Assembly: GCF_004353525.1 (NCBI RefSeq)
Contig: NZ_CP085524.1
Span: forward strand, 940,001-1,004,000
Length of the DNA stretch: 64,000 nt
Source of the DNA: Zhaonella formicivorans
GTDB taxonomy: Bacteria > Bacillota > DUOV01 > Zhaonellaceae
Reading direction: 5' to 3'
Part shown: piece by piece, positions 50,120-60,465 of the stretch
Numbering within the stretch: the first letter of the stretch is position 1
How the letters are laid out: each line of letters begins with the position of its first letter
Position numbers and translations under genes: made by a program
Notes under the pieces: generated by a model
The model's input: the letters and a program-made list of their open reading frames with translations, nothing else
Databases searched by the model: none
What the model was told of the DNA's origin: nothing

Positions 50120-50552
50120 CTTTCTCCATTTCCAGAATCTTGGCGATCTTTCTATAAGCAACTCTTACCAGCGATTTATCTTGACTGTAAGTAATCTTTT
50201 CAATGGCTTCCTGTATCGGATAAAAGCCTCCGTCTAGGAATCCTTCCTCGCAATTTACACGATAATCGGTTTGGTCCGTGTCCATCACAAACCAGGTGAT
50301 TTTATTGCAAACGGGTTGCTGCCTGGAGTAAGAATAAAACTCATAGCTAGTTTCTCCGGCGGGTGCAATAATTTTTGCGTTTATTCCACCTTCCTCTAAA
50401 ACCCTTTTTAAAGCCACTTCGCTGGCATGAGCACCATTCCGGATTACCCCTTTTGGTAGAACCCACTCATGCTTTTCATTTTGTAAGATAAATACACTAT
50501 CCCCGTTGAACACAATGCCACCAGCGCAATTTCTAAAAAGCACTCGATGCAC
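50112..50552 (-). CDS. Nudix-family protein with an altered Nudix box
   Basis: A 146-aa Nudix-fold protein: GGIVFNGDSVFILQNEKHEWVLPKG leads into the box GAHASEVALKRVLEEGG. The standard box has R-E-U-x-E-E; here the R-E pair reads K-R, so one usual metal ligand is missing, while the later E-E is kept. It may hydrolyse poorly, use another metal set, or bind a nucleotide without cleaving it. It stands alone between two terminators. Confidence 0.8.
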   Translation of the reverse strand: MHRVLFRNCAGGIVFNGDSVFILQNEKHEWVLPKGVIRNGAHASEVALKRVLEEGGINAKIIAPAGETSYEFYSYSRQQPVCNKITWFVMDTDQTDYRVNCEEGFLDGGFYPIQEAIEKITYSQDKSLVRVAYRKIAKILEMEKGA

Positions 50553-50708
50553 CTCCTGAGGGTATTTGTGAAAATCTTACTATAATATATTCGACAATAG
50601 CAGCAGCATTTCCTTCCGGGTCAAAAGTTTATAGCTGATTAGCATACTATTTTAGGAATTGTTTACGGTAACGTGGTAGCTAAACCAGCTAAATAAGATA
50701 TAAGATAG

Positions 50709-52082
50709 CTAAAAAATTTGCCTGGCTATAACCCGCAATTGCTCTAAATTGCGGCACTCGTAAACTGCATTTATATAAGGCATGTAAAGATGCAAAATGC
50801 TATCTTCTTCAAACCAGGTAGAGCGGGGCCGGGGGTTCAACCAATAAACCTTGTCACATTTAGCGGCGATAGCTTGAAAAGCTTCGGTTCGAGGAGGTCG
50901 CCAATTGTTTTTGGCATCTCCTAAAATGATCAGCGTTGTCTTTGGTTTTAAAAGTGAGCTGTGAAACTTATATAAATCGCAAAAAACCCGACCGAAGTCG
51001 GAAAAACCTGAAGCTGAGATCCCCGAATTAAAAAGTGATTTTTCCACCACTTCGGGGAAATCGTGCTTTTGGATATAGGTAGTGATGTCTTCCAGCCGAT
51101 CTACAAAGATCATAGTGCGCACAGAACGGAATCTTTTTTGCATGGCGTGAACCAGGAGCAAGAAAAAATGGCTAAACTGGATTACCGAGTTGGAAAGATC
51201 ACAAAGCAAGAGAAGCTCCGGCTTGCCGGGAACCTTCTTTCTTCTCACCACTTTTAAAACCGTTCCACCGGTCTTGAATGCGCTGCGTACCGTATAACGC
51301 ATGGATATTTGCCCTCGCTTGGCTGCTTTGCCTCGCCGTCCACTCCTGACAGCCAGTCTACGCCCCAATTTGAGTACTTGCTTTTTGACCAGTGCAAACT
51401 GCTCTTTAGATAATTGATTAAACGCAAGTTGTCTGTAATTTAAACTGTAAGCATAGCGCTCCAAGGTACGGGTGCTATCTTTTCGAGCTAACCATTTCAC
51501 CAGTTCTAACTCTAACTCCATTTCCACCTTGTGCAGTAAGCTTTGGTAATAGTAGAGGCGGTCCGGCTGATGGTCCAGCTTTTGAAACAGTTGGTGCTCT
51601 GTCATAGCCCAGTCCAGGTTAATTTTGAGCTTGCGCAGCAATTCATGAATAGTTTCTTTGTTGACCGCTGCCGATTCATCTGTAACAATACGCAGCGCAG
51701 CATTAATGAGCTTTCTGATTTGGGTAAAATCTTCGCTGAGTAAAGCCTGGCATAGGCTGCTTCCACCCGCCCCACTTTGTCCTACTCCTCTGCCATCCGT
51801 ATGGGCGGAATGTTGTTGCAGGTAAGAAAATGAACTTTCTTGACTGCCTCTGACTTTAAAATCACAATGTGTCTGCAAACTAAAAAAAGCATGATATAAT
51901 TTTGAAAAAGCTTCTGCATCGGCTTGGCTCTTGACAAAGCTACATTGCAGCACCTGTTTAAAATTTTCGCGGCTCGGCTCTATTAAGGCAAGTGCTTGTA
52001 GGCAACTTTCTATTTCAGCCCCCGAGATTGTAAAACCAGCCTTACGCAGGTAGCCGACGAAAGTGATTATTGCTTGGAGCAT
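50709..52082 (-). CDS. VWA-domain (CoxE-like) protein
   Basis: A 457-aa protein. The N-terminal half is helical with no clear family. The C-terminal half is a von Willebrand A domain with MIDAS LCDLSNS and TTLIILGDAKNNWRPP, of the CoxE type. It lies six bases behind a MoxR-type ATPase. Such pairs act as metal-insertion or remodelling chaperones (CoxD/CoxE for CO dehydrogenase, RavA/ViaA). The client is not evident here. Confidence 0.85.
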   Translation of the reverse strand: MLQAIITFVGYLRKAGFTISGAEIESCLQALALIEPSRENFKQVLQCSFVKSQADAEAFSKLYHAFFSLQTHCDFKVRGSQESSFSYLQQHSAHTDGRGVGQSGAGGSSLCQALLSEDFTQIRKLINAALRIVTDESAAVNKETIHELLRKLKINLDWAMTEHQLFQKLDHQPDRLYYYQSLLHKVEMELELELVKWLARKDSTRTLERYAYSLNYRQLAFNQLSKEQFALVKKQVLKLGRRLAVRSGRRGKAAKRGQISMRYTVRSAFKTGGTVLKVVRRKKVPGKPELLLLCDLSNSVIQFSHFFLLLVHAMQKRFRSVRTMIFVDRLEDITTYIQKHDFPEVVEKSLFNSGISASGFSDFGRVFCDLYKFHSSLLKPKTTLIILGDAKNNWRPPRTEAFQAIAAKCDKVYWLNPRPRSTWFEEDSILHLYMPYINAVYECRNLEQLRVIARQIF

Positions 52083-52088
52083 TACCTC

Positions 52089-52979
52089 TTACCTCTCCCC
52101 GGAATGGTTACAGGTTAACAAGTATTCCATCTTTAGCTCCACCTTTTCAATATCCTCCTGAAACTTTAGGAGAATTGGCAGTGTGCTCTTTACATCTTCC
52201 TGCTTTAACACGTCTTTACCTAAAAAAAGGATTGTTTTGGCCCAATCCAGGGTTTCAGCGATACTGGGCACTTTTTTCAGATCGTACTGGCGCAAACCCT
52301 GTACAAAAGCCACAATTTGCCGTACTAGCTGCGAGGGAAGTTCCGGAAGCTTGGCCGACACTATAGCAGTTTCCATCTCTAAATCGGGGTAATCTAAATA
52401 TAAGTGGAAGCATCTCCGTTTTAAAGCTTCCGAAAATTCCCGGTTGCTATTGCTGGTAATGATGACTGTAGGTTTGTTCTTCGCTTTGATCGTCCCAAGC
52501 TCAGGTATGGAAATTTGAAACTCTGCCAGCAATTCCAGTAAAAAACTTTCAAACTCCTCATCACTCTTATCCAGCTCATCAATCAGCAAAACTGTCGGTT
52601 CCATGGCCTGAATGGCATCCAAAAGAGGACGAGGCAGCAAAAATTCCTGGCTGTATATATTCTTTTTTAACTGCTGCCAATTCTCGTGCTTTTTGACAGC
52701 TTCCAGATACAGGAGCTGCATTTGGTAATTCCATTCGTATAATGCCTTGCTTTCATCCAGGCCTTCGTAACACTGCAGGCGAATCAGCCGCGCGCCTGCT
52801 ACGTCTGCCAACACTTTAGCCAATTCGGTTTTGCCCACACCGGCAGGACCTTCCACCAGCAGGGGTTTTTCCAATTTATAAGCCAAAAAAAGTACCAGAG
52901 CTGCAGAGTCTTTTAGAAAATAATGTTTCTCCCTGAACTTTTCCATTAATTCCTGATAGCTTTCCACCAACAGTCTCAC
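52089..52979 (-). CDS. MoxR-type AAA ATPase
   Basis: A 296-aa AAA+ ATPase: Walker A VEGPAGVGKTELAK, Walker B VLLIDELDKSDEEF, sensor-1 PTVIITSNSNREFSEALKRR (arginine finger). The size and partner VWA gene place it in the MoxR/CoxD group. Together with the VWA protein it probably activates a metalloenzyme; none is adjacent, although cobalamin- and nickel-cofactor genes are in the same window. Confidence 0.9.
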   Translation of the reverse strand: MRLLVESYQELMEKFREKHYFLKDSAALVLFLAYKLEKPLLVEGPAGVGKTELAKVLADVAGARLIRLQCYEGLDESKALYEWNYQMQLLYLEAVKKHENWQQLKKNIYSQEFLLPRPLLDAIQAMEPTVLLIDELDKSDEEFESFLLELLAEFQISIPELGTIKAKNKPTVIITSNSNREFSEALKRRCFHLYLDYPDLEMETAIVSAKLPELPSQLVRQIVAFVQGLRQYDLKKVPSIAETLDWAKTILFLGKDVLKQEDVKSTLPILLKFQEDIEKVELKMEYLLTCNHSGER

Positions 52980-53040
52980 TCCTCAGGAAAACAACTGTTT
53001 AATTTGTAGGATATATTCCCTATGCCCTCCCATTTTCCTG

Positions 53041-53069
53041 CAAAAAAGTGCAGGAATAATCCTGCACTT
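53041..53069 (-). terminator. Terminator of the guaB-HAD operon
   Basis: AAGTGCAGGA (53046-53055) and TCCTGCACTT (53060-53069) pair perfectly over four bases; on the minus strand a T run follows. Confidence 0.82.
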
Positions 53070-53070
53070 C

Positions 53071-53793
53071 TTATAGCTGAACAACGAACTGATACAGTTC
53101 TTTTAAGCTGCCCCGGTAATCAGCATTAATTGGCAGATCGTGCCTGTTTAACAAATAGTCCTCGACTAAAAATGTTTGCATCCCAATTTTTTGGGCTATC
53201 AAGTCCTCTTCTACATCGTTGCCAACCATTAAACAGTTCCGGGCCGGCACCTTTATTTTAGCGCATATTTCACGGTAATATTCCAAATTGGGCTTGCAGG
53301 CATGCATTTCTTCATAACTGGTTATAAGTGCAAAGTCAAATTCACTGACGCCTGCCCAACGCATCCGCTCCTTGATTGCTATCAACGGAAATAACGGGTT
53401 AGTTGCTAACACCAATTTTAATCCTTTTTCTTGGGCTGCGTGAACGATCTCTTTTACCAGCGGGTCCGGTTGAAAATAACAGCCCAGCTGACAATAATCG
53501 TTGGTGTAGAATTCCTCGAACACCGGCATAATTTCCGTTGCAACCAAACCCGTAGCCGGAAAGAATGCTTCAATGAAAACTTGTTCGTTGCTTTTGGCGG
53601 AATCCGTATTTTTGATCATGGCGTCAGTTGCTGCCAAGAGCTCCCGCATAAAAAGCTTAGAATCCAGATATTGCTGCATCTTTTCTGTTAAGAGTTTAAA
53701 GTAGTGATTTAAAAATTCATCGGTATCCATGGGCAGCAACGTGCCATCCAAGTCAAAAAGAATTGCTTCCAGCACCGGTTTCTCTCTCCTCAC
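53071..53793 (-). CDS. HAD-family hydrolase
   Basis: A 240-aa HAD protein with nucleophile motif ILFDLDGTLLPMD, motif II VLATNPLFP, lysine in HACKPNLEYYRE and acidic motif MVGNDVEEDLIAQKIG. It has a helical cap domain. The substrate is unknown. It starts one base after guaB and ends at a shared terminator, so it is probably co-transcribed. A nucleotidase role next to IMP dehydrogenase is possible but not shown. Confidence 0.85.
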   Translation of the reverse strand: MRREKPVLEAILFDLDGTLLPMDTDEFLNHYFKLLTEKMQQYLDSKLFMRELLAATDAMIKNTDSAKSNEQVFIEAFFPATGLVATEIMPVFEEFYTNDYCQLGCYFQPDPLVKEIVHAAQEKGLKLVLATNPLFPLIAIKERMRWAGVSEFDFALITSYEEMHACKPNLEYYREICAKIKVPARNCLMVGNDVEEDLIAQKIGMQTFLVEDYLLNRHDLPINADYRGSLKELYQFVVQL

Positions 53794-53794
53794 A

Positions 53795-55314
<1,520 letters not shown>

Positions 55315-55356
55315 CAAAAAGATTTAGAACTGCGTAAACTCTTCCAAACGGCTGGT

Positions 55357-55383
55357 ACAGAAAAGGGCAGGTTAATCCTGCCC
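55357..55383 (-). terminator. Terminator overlapping the end of the small HTH gene
   Basis: GGGCAGG and CCTGCCC pair over five bases; on the minus strand TTTTCTGT follows. The gene's stop codon is within it. Confidence 0.7.
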
Positions 55384-55596
55384 CATGATGGAATGAATCC
55401 CTAAATGTTCAAAATGCTCACGGAGGTGCGTGATAGTTTTGGTAGAGACATTGAATTCCTCAGCCATTTCCGTATCTGTTTTGTTAGCCGCAAGTCCAGC
55501 GATAAAACTATCAAAATCGATGCCTACTTCTTCTGTTTTCTCTTTCAGGCTTGGCTCTGCGCTCCAAGGCACCCTGGAAACAAAATCTTCAGCCAT
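55372..55596 (-). CDS. Small helix-turn-helix protein, 74 aa
   Basis: A helical protein with a likely HTH near the C-terminus (KTDTEMAEEFNVSTKTITHLREHF). A short polar start has PWSAEPSLKEKTEEVG. The ribosome binding site GGGAGGG lies before ATG. Probably a DNA-binding regulator; target unknown. Own terminator, so likely monocistronic between guaB and the cobalamin operon. Confidence 0.7.
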   Translation of the reverse strand: MAEDFVSRVPWSAEPSLKEKTEEVGIDFDSFIAGLAANKTDTEMAEEFNVSTKTITHLREHFEHLGIHSIMGQD

Positions 55597-55662
55597 TTTG
55601 GTCCCTCCCTTTTATTTTGCTTTAGTTTAACCAAACTGGCTAAAGACTATGTTTCTGTAAAG

Positions 55663-56271
55663 CTAACCTTTTAAATGACAGGTGTCGTTAAACAATTTTA
55701 AAATTGCTTGCTCTTCATTAAACTCCAAGATATTTAATGCAGTGTTATCTTGACGTAAGCGCCAAAAGCAGCTGGTGTCCCAACTCATTGCAGCAATGAT
55801 CAGCATTCTAATTGTTCCTCCATGGCTGATAATTGCTATGCATTGTCCCCGGTGGGCTTTCACCAGACTCTGCAGCATTTTATAAGCCCTCTCTTTTAAC
55901 TGCGTACAAGATTCTCCACCTGGGATACAAATGGCTTCAGGGTTGGTGTACCACTGTTGGGCTAGCGGGCCGTATTTAACCATGATTTCCTTGTAATTGA
56001 GACCTTCCCATTCCCCGAAATTCATTTCCCTGAATTCCGGCAGTAATTTTACCTCCTTGGAGTGAGGGGCTGCAACGATCCGGGCTGTTTCGTAGGCCCT
56101 GGACAGATCACTGGCGTAAAATGCATCGATTGCTTTAGTCTTGAGTCGCTCACCTAGTTTTGCAGCTTGTGCTTTCCCTGTTTCACTTAAAGGAATATCG
56201 GTATGGCCCTGGTATATCCCTCCATTATTCCAAATCGTTTCTCCATGCCTGATCAAAATAATCTCAGTCAC
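55663..56271 (-). CDS. cobC: Alpha-ribazole phosphatase (histidine phosphatase family)
   Basis: A 202-aa phosphatase with the LIRHGETIWN motif and second catalytic His in IAIISHGGTIR; Arg in YASDLSRAYETA. By position at the end of the cobalamin operon it is CobC, which removes the 5'-phosphate of alpha-ribazole or of the finished cobalamin phosphate. Phosphoglycerate-mutase-like enzymes look similar, so the assignment depends on context. Confidence 0.82.
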   Translation of the reverse strand: MTEIILIRHGETIWNNGGIYQGHTDIPLSETGKAQAAKLGERLKTKAIDAFYASDLSRAYETARIVAAPHSKEVKLLPEFREMNFGEWEGLNYKEIMVKYGPLAQQWYTNPEAICIPGGESCTQLKERAYKMLQSLVKAHRGQCIAIISHGGTIRMLIIAAMSWDTSCFWRLRQDNTALNILEFNEEQAILKLFNDTCHLKG

Positions 56272-56280
56272 GTGAACCTC

Positions 56281-57366
56281 CTATAAATGACCGGTTTCCG
56301 CAAGGGCAGCGAGCAGCCTAATATTCTCTTCTCTTTTTCGCACCGCAATGCGGATAAAATTTTCCCCCAAAATCGGGAAAGTGTTACAGTTACGAACTAA
56401 AATCCCCTGCCGGGCTAAAGAGTCAGTAAGCAGGCTGGAAGTCAATTCTCCCGGCAGCAGTTTGAACAATAAAAAATTAGCTGCTGAAGGGAAAACATGG
56501 TATGCCGGAAATTTGACAATTTCATTATACAGAAAATCTTTTTCCCTGCTCACATATTTTATGGTCTCAGTTTGAAACAATTTATCTTCTACGGCAGCTT
56601 TCCCAGCTAGTTGCGCAAACACATTGATGTTCCACGGATCTTTTATGTTGCTCAATTCCGCAATCAAATCAGGATGGGCTAGGCCGCAGCCCAGGCGCAG
56701 GCCGGGGATGGCAAAAAATTTAGTCAGTGAATGCAGCACAAATAAATTAGGGTTATGCCGTACATTTTTCCGGAGCGAATAATGTTCTTTATCGGGCACA
56801 AAATCGATAAACGATTCATCCACAACCAGAAATGTCCGGTATTTAAGGCAAAGCTCTTCAATTTTATGCAACACTTCATAGCTCCAAATATTGCCAGTAG
56901 GATTGTTGGGATTGCATAAAAAAAACAGATCTGCGCTCTTCAGCTTCTCCTCTAATTGTCTCAAATCCAGTTGGAACTCTTCACCCGTATAAAGAGGCAA
57001 ATAGCTCAAATCAGCTTTCACTGCCTTGGCCGCTTTGGCGTATTCGGAAAAAGTCGGCTCCAGGATTAAAACCCGCCGGGGATGTAGCCATAGGCAGATT
57101 AAATAAATAAGTTCCACAGCGCCGTTGCCCAGTAAAAGATGTTCCTTTGGCAGATGGTAATAATCCTGCAATGTTTCTTTTAATAGAGCAGCCTCCGGGT
57201 CCGGGTAATGGAGCAGCTCTTGCCAAGAGCTGCTCAGAATTTCAAAAACGCTTTTCGGACAGCCTAAAGGGTTAATGTTGGCACTAAAATCCAGAAAATC
57301 AGTTCTGCCGTAATGTCTCTTTGCCCAAGAAAGATTGCCTCCATGTTCTGGTAAACCATTTTTCAT
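56281..57366 (-). CDS. cobD: Threonine-phosphate decarboxylase
   Basis: A 361-aa PLP enzyme, related to histidinol-phosphate aminotransferase: HGGNLSWAKRHYG and FSANINPLGCP at the start, SNP-type FLCNPNNPTGNIWS, Schiff-base Lys in HSLTKFFAIPGLRLG. It makes (R)-1-aminopropan-2-ol phosphate for the cobalamin lower-loop linker. ATG 57366 is chosen because it overlaps the stop of the kinase gene (TAATG). The kinase upstream makes its substrate. Confidence 0.9.
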   Translation of the reverse strand: MKNGLPEHGGNLSWAKRHYGRTDFLDFSANINPLGCPKSVFEILSSSWQELLHYPDPEAALLKETLQDYYHLPKEHLLLGNGAVELIYLICLWLHPRRVLILEPTFSEYAKAAKAVKADLSYLPLYTGEEFQLDLRQLEEKLKSADLFFLCNPNNPTGNIWSYEVLHKIEELCLKYRTFLVVDESFIDFVPDKEHYSLRKNVRHNPNLFVLHSLTKFFAIPGLRLGCGLAHPDLIAELSNIKDPWNINVFAQLAGKAAVEDKLFQTETIKYVSREKDFLYNEIVKFPAYHVFPSAANFLLFKLLPGELTSSLLTDSLARQGILVRNCNTFPILGENFIRIAVRKREENIRLLAALAETGHL

Positions 57367-58265
57367 TAACCACACCACATTTCTTTTTTCTGCTCTTCCA
57401 AGGGTACCAGGCCTCCCCCCACTAAGTCGGCCTGGTAAAAAGTCACTCCTGATTTAAGAACGGTTCGCACTAAATATTGCCATTCCTGTATGCGGTTATC
57501 TGCAGCATCTAATAAAATGCCGACTACGGTGCCGCTGTGGGCGACATTAATGCCATAGCCTCCATTTTTCAATACCGTTTCCAACAAATCCTCCAAACCA
57601 GGTTTGTAAAGTATGATCTGATTGGCCAGGGAACTAATACTGGCTCCTTCCCCGATTAATTTGGGTGAATTGAGAGCAATACCCCTTTCAATTAATTCTA
57701 GGGCTTTAGAGATTTCTTTTTCTTTACTCAGGTTTTTGGCCCACAGGCCTTCCTGTCTGTTAAATTCTACAGTATCCACTTCCCCGCCTAAATCTACAAT
57801 TAGTATTTTCATTGCAGGTGGGTTGCCTAAGATCCGGCGGACTGTGCCCTGCACATGGTCAAAAAGCGCTATCCCGGGGTAAAAAGTGCCGTCGGACGGT
57901 TCTATGCCTAGGGCTATATCAGCTATTTCTTCCAAAGATAAGTGCTCCCCCAAAGCAAGAGCTGTGGCTAAAGCCGCAGCGCTGAGATCAGCAGTGCTGC
58001 TGGCCATTCCCTTGCCCACGGGTAGTTGGGATTCAATTTGTACTTCAGCACCGTAAGAGCAGTTAAAATGTGCCAGTGTCCTTTGTACAGCTTGACAGGC
58101 TTTGCTCTTGGCTTTAGTCCCGACAATCTCCGTTTTATGGGGGAAAATTTTCACTGTAGCCACGGAATACTTGTTAATAGGGCAAGTAACCAAAAAATTT
58201 CTTCCCCCCATAACTCCCTGCACCAATTCTCCGCAAGATCCTGGGGCTTTTACGCTGGCGTACAT
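57366..58265 (-). CDS. pduX: L-threonine kinase (PduX-like GHMP kinase)
   Basis: A 299-aa GHMP kinase: APGSCGELVQGVMGG start, phosphate loop PVGKGMASSTADLSAA and IEPSDGTFYPGIALFDH. PduX phosphorylates L-threonine, the substrate of CobD encoded next. It overlaps cobD by one base, and the linkage supports the role. It starts 11 bases after cobS. Confidence 0.88.
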   Translation of the reverse strand: MYASVKAPGSCGELVQGVMGGRNFLVTCPINKYSVATVKIFPHKTEIVGTKAKSKACQAVQRTLAHFNCSYGAEVQIESQLPVGKGMASSTADLSAAALATALALGEHLSLEEIADIALGIEPSDGTFYPGIALFDHVQGTVRRILGNPPAMKILIVDLGGEVDTVEFNRQEGLWAKNLSKEKEISKALELIERGIALNSPKLIGEGASISSLANQIILYKPGLEDLLETVLKNGGYGINVAHSGTVVGILLDAADNRIQEWQYLVRTVLKSGVTFYQADLVGGGLVPLEEQKKEMWCG

Positions 58266-58276
58266 AAATTACCTCC

Positions 58277-59026
58277 TCACACTAATCTACCCAGCAGGAG
58301 CGTCAGCAAAAGGCCAAAGACCTCTGCCAATTCTGCGCAAGCACCGTAGGTATCTCCGGTCAATCCACCTAGTGCCCGGGTAACTGCCCTTCCGTAACAC
58401 CAAGTAAAAAGCCAAAACAATGCAAACAGCGCTATTCCTTGTCGCCAGTCTAGCACTGCAAGCAAAAGAAGTGTTACTGCTGAAGCCACCCAAAACTGCC
58501 TCGTGGTGCTTTGTTCTTTGTACATTTTTCCTAAACCTTCCGTTCTAAGGTAAGGTAAGTAATGGATTAGGAAGACCATACTCCAACGGCTTAAAACAAG
58601 AATCTGTAAAAATGCAACATAGAAAATTGTCAGCCCCAGCTCCAGGTAAATACTGTATTTTAAAAGCAGCAAAACTATAGCACCTGTTACTCCATGGGCC
58701 CCAACCCTGCTGTCCTTCATAATTTCCAAAACTCTCTCCCTGGAGCGATGCGAGAAGAGACCGTCAATTGTATCCATTAACCCGTCCAGATGCAGGCCTC
58801 CTGTAATTAATACATAAACAAAAATAATTAAGACACTTGTAACAGCCGTACTGAAAAGCTGACTGAAAAAATAATGAATAATAACTAAGATGGCGCCAAT
58901 CAACAGGCCAACCACCGGAAAGTATTGCAAAGCATCAACAAAATATTCTTTTTTAAAAGGGAATGTGGGGCAAGGTAAACGGGTCAAAAACTGAATCCCG
59001 GCACAAAAAATTTTAAATTGTCCCAA
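58277..59026 (-). CDS. cobS: Adenosylcobinamide-GDP ribazoletransferase
   Basis: A 249-aa membrane protein with several helices: FLTRLPCPTFPF and FPVVGLLIGA near the start, GGLHLDGLMDTIDGLFSHRSRERVLEIMKDSRVGAHG as the metal-binding core. It joins the lower ligand alpha-ribazole to the corrin. TTG 59026 is chosen because AAAGGGGG precedes it and the size then fits the family; the longer frame overlaps cbiA. Confidence 0.92.
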   Translation of the reverse strand: MGQFKIFCAGIQFLTRLPCPTFPFKKEYFVDALQYFPVVGLLIGAILVIIHYFFSQLFSTAVTSVLIIFVYVLITGGLHLDGLMDTIDGLFSHRSRERVLEIMKDSRVGAHGVTGAIVLLLLKYSIYLELGLTIFYVAFLQILVLSRWSMVFLIHYLPYLRTEGLGKMYKEQSTTRQFWVASAVTLLLLAVLDWRQGIALFALFWLFTWCYGRAVTRALGGLTGDTYGACAELAEVFGLLLTLLLGRLV

Positions 59027-59030
59027 AAGG

Positions 59031-60449
59031 CTAAACCCCCTTTGCGGCTGCACGGTCACCCCTGTCTGCTTGACACGCAGCAAATAAGCGGCACTTTTCT
59101 ACAAATGCAGCTGCAGCTTTGGGATTCCCGGCAAAGTGAAAATGCAAATAGGAGGCTAAGACATTGCCCCGGGCGTAACCTTCTCGTGTCATCTGACCTT
59201 CCCCATTCACATATTGGTAAGCCCACGGGAAATCTTGCCCCTGAACAAGCAGTGCAGAATAGTGAAATTCATGCCCCCTGATTTTTTCACCGGCCTGAGC
59301 CAAAATAGAGGGCAGGAGAACTTCATATTCGCGGTACCCCATGCCCACTAGGCGTTTTTCCATCTTGGCCGAGGCCGGCACTACACCTACCATGGGGTAT
59401 TCCTTTCCCTCAAAGTCAATAATGTTTTGGCAAAGATACATCAAACCGCCGCATTCGGCATAAACTGGTAATCCGCAGGCCGCCTGGTCGGCAATTTCAT
59501 GTTTCAAAGCAGTGTTTTGGGCTAGCTGCTTCAAGAACATTTCCGGAAATCCCCCGCCAATAAACAACCCGCTAATATCGCCGGGAAGAGATTTATCCCA
59601 GAGCGGGCTGAACGGCACCCACTCTACGCCCAGCATTGCCAGGTAGTCCAATCCGTCCTGGTAATAAAAACTAAATGCTTCATCCCTGGCAATGGCAACT
59701 CGTATTTTTTCCGACCGGCAGCTTTGAATCTCCATAGCATCGGGGGCTTCCAATTCACATGCACTATGGGCAATTGACAAGAGCTTTGCAACGTCCAAAT
59801 TAGCCCCAATTCTTTCGGCCAGCATTCCAAAACAATTTTTCAGTTCCTCTCTTTCGCCCAAAGGCACCAGTCCCAAATGTCTTTCAGGCAGTGTTAATTC
59901 TTCATGTCTTCCAATGAAACCCACAACCGGAATACCGGTGTGTTCCTCAATACTATGCTTGACCATCTGTAAATGGCGCTGGCTGCCTACTCTGTTTAAA
60001 ATAACTCCTGCTATTTTTACTTCCGGATCCATCAGCTTATAACCCAGTACCATGGCGGCTGCACTCTGAGCCATTGAATGGACATTAAGAATTAAAATGA
60101 CCGGGGCTTGCAACAGCTTGGCTATCTCCGCCGTACTGCTCTTGTAATCCCCATTCCGGTGCCCATCGTATAAACCCATAACTCCTTCAATCACAGCCAA
60201 GTCGGCTTTTGCGGCTGAAACTAAAAAAAGCTGTTTTAACTTTTCTTCTCCTGTCAGAAAAGCATCTAAATTCCTGGAAATGTTGCCGGTGGCGTAAGAA
60301 TGGTAGCTGGGGTCGATATAATCAGGGCCGACTTTATAAGGCTGTACCTTATAACCTAATCGGCTCAAATAAGTCATTATGCCTGTTGCTATGGTGGTTT
60401 TGCCTACGCCGCTATGAGTTCCGGCTAATACAACGCGAGGTACTTTCAA
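59031..60449 (-). CDS. cbiA: Cobyrinic acid a,c-diamide synthase
   Basis: A 472-aa glutamine amidotransferase: P-loop AGTHSGVGKTTIATG, DYIDPSYH and ILNVHSMAQSAAAMVLGY in the synthetase domain. The glutaminase half has catalytic Cys in VYAECGGLMYL and histidine in IRGHEFHYS. It amidates the a and c side chains in the anaerobic route. It sits between cbiB and cobS with short gaps. Confidence 0.93.
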   Translation of the reverse strand: MKVPRVVLAGTHSGVGKTTIATGIMTYLSRLGYKVQPYKVGPDYIDPSYHSYATGNISRNLDAFLTGEEKLKQLFLVSAAKADLAVIEGVMGLYDGHRNGDYKSSTAEIAKLLQAPVILILNVHSMAQSAAAMVLGYKLMDPEVKIAGVILNRVGSQRHLQMVKHSIEEHTGIPVVGFIGRHEELTLPERHLGLVPLGEREELKNCFGMLAERIGANLDVAKLLSIAHSACELEAPDAMEIQSCRSEKIRVAIARDEAFSFYYQDGLDYLAMLGVEWVPFSPLWDKSLPGDISGLFIGGGFPEMFLKQLAQNTALKHEIADQAACGLPVYAECGGLMYLCQNIIDFEGKEYPMVGVVPASAKMEKRLVGMGYREYEVLLPSILAQAGEKIRGHEFHYSALLVQGQDFPWAYQYVNGEGQMTREGYARGNVLASYLHFHFAGNPKAAAAFVEKCRLFAACQADRGDRAAAKGV

Positions 60450-60465
60450 TTTATAACCCCTTTCA

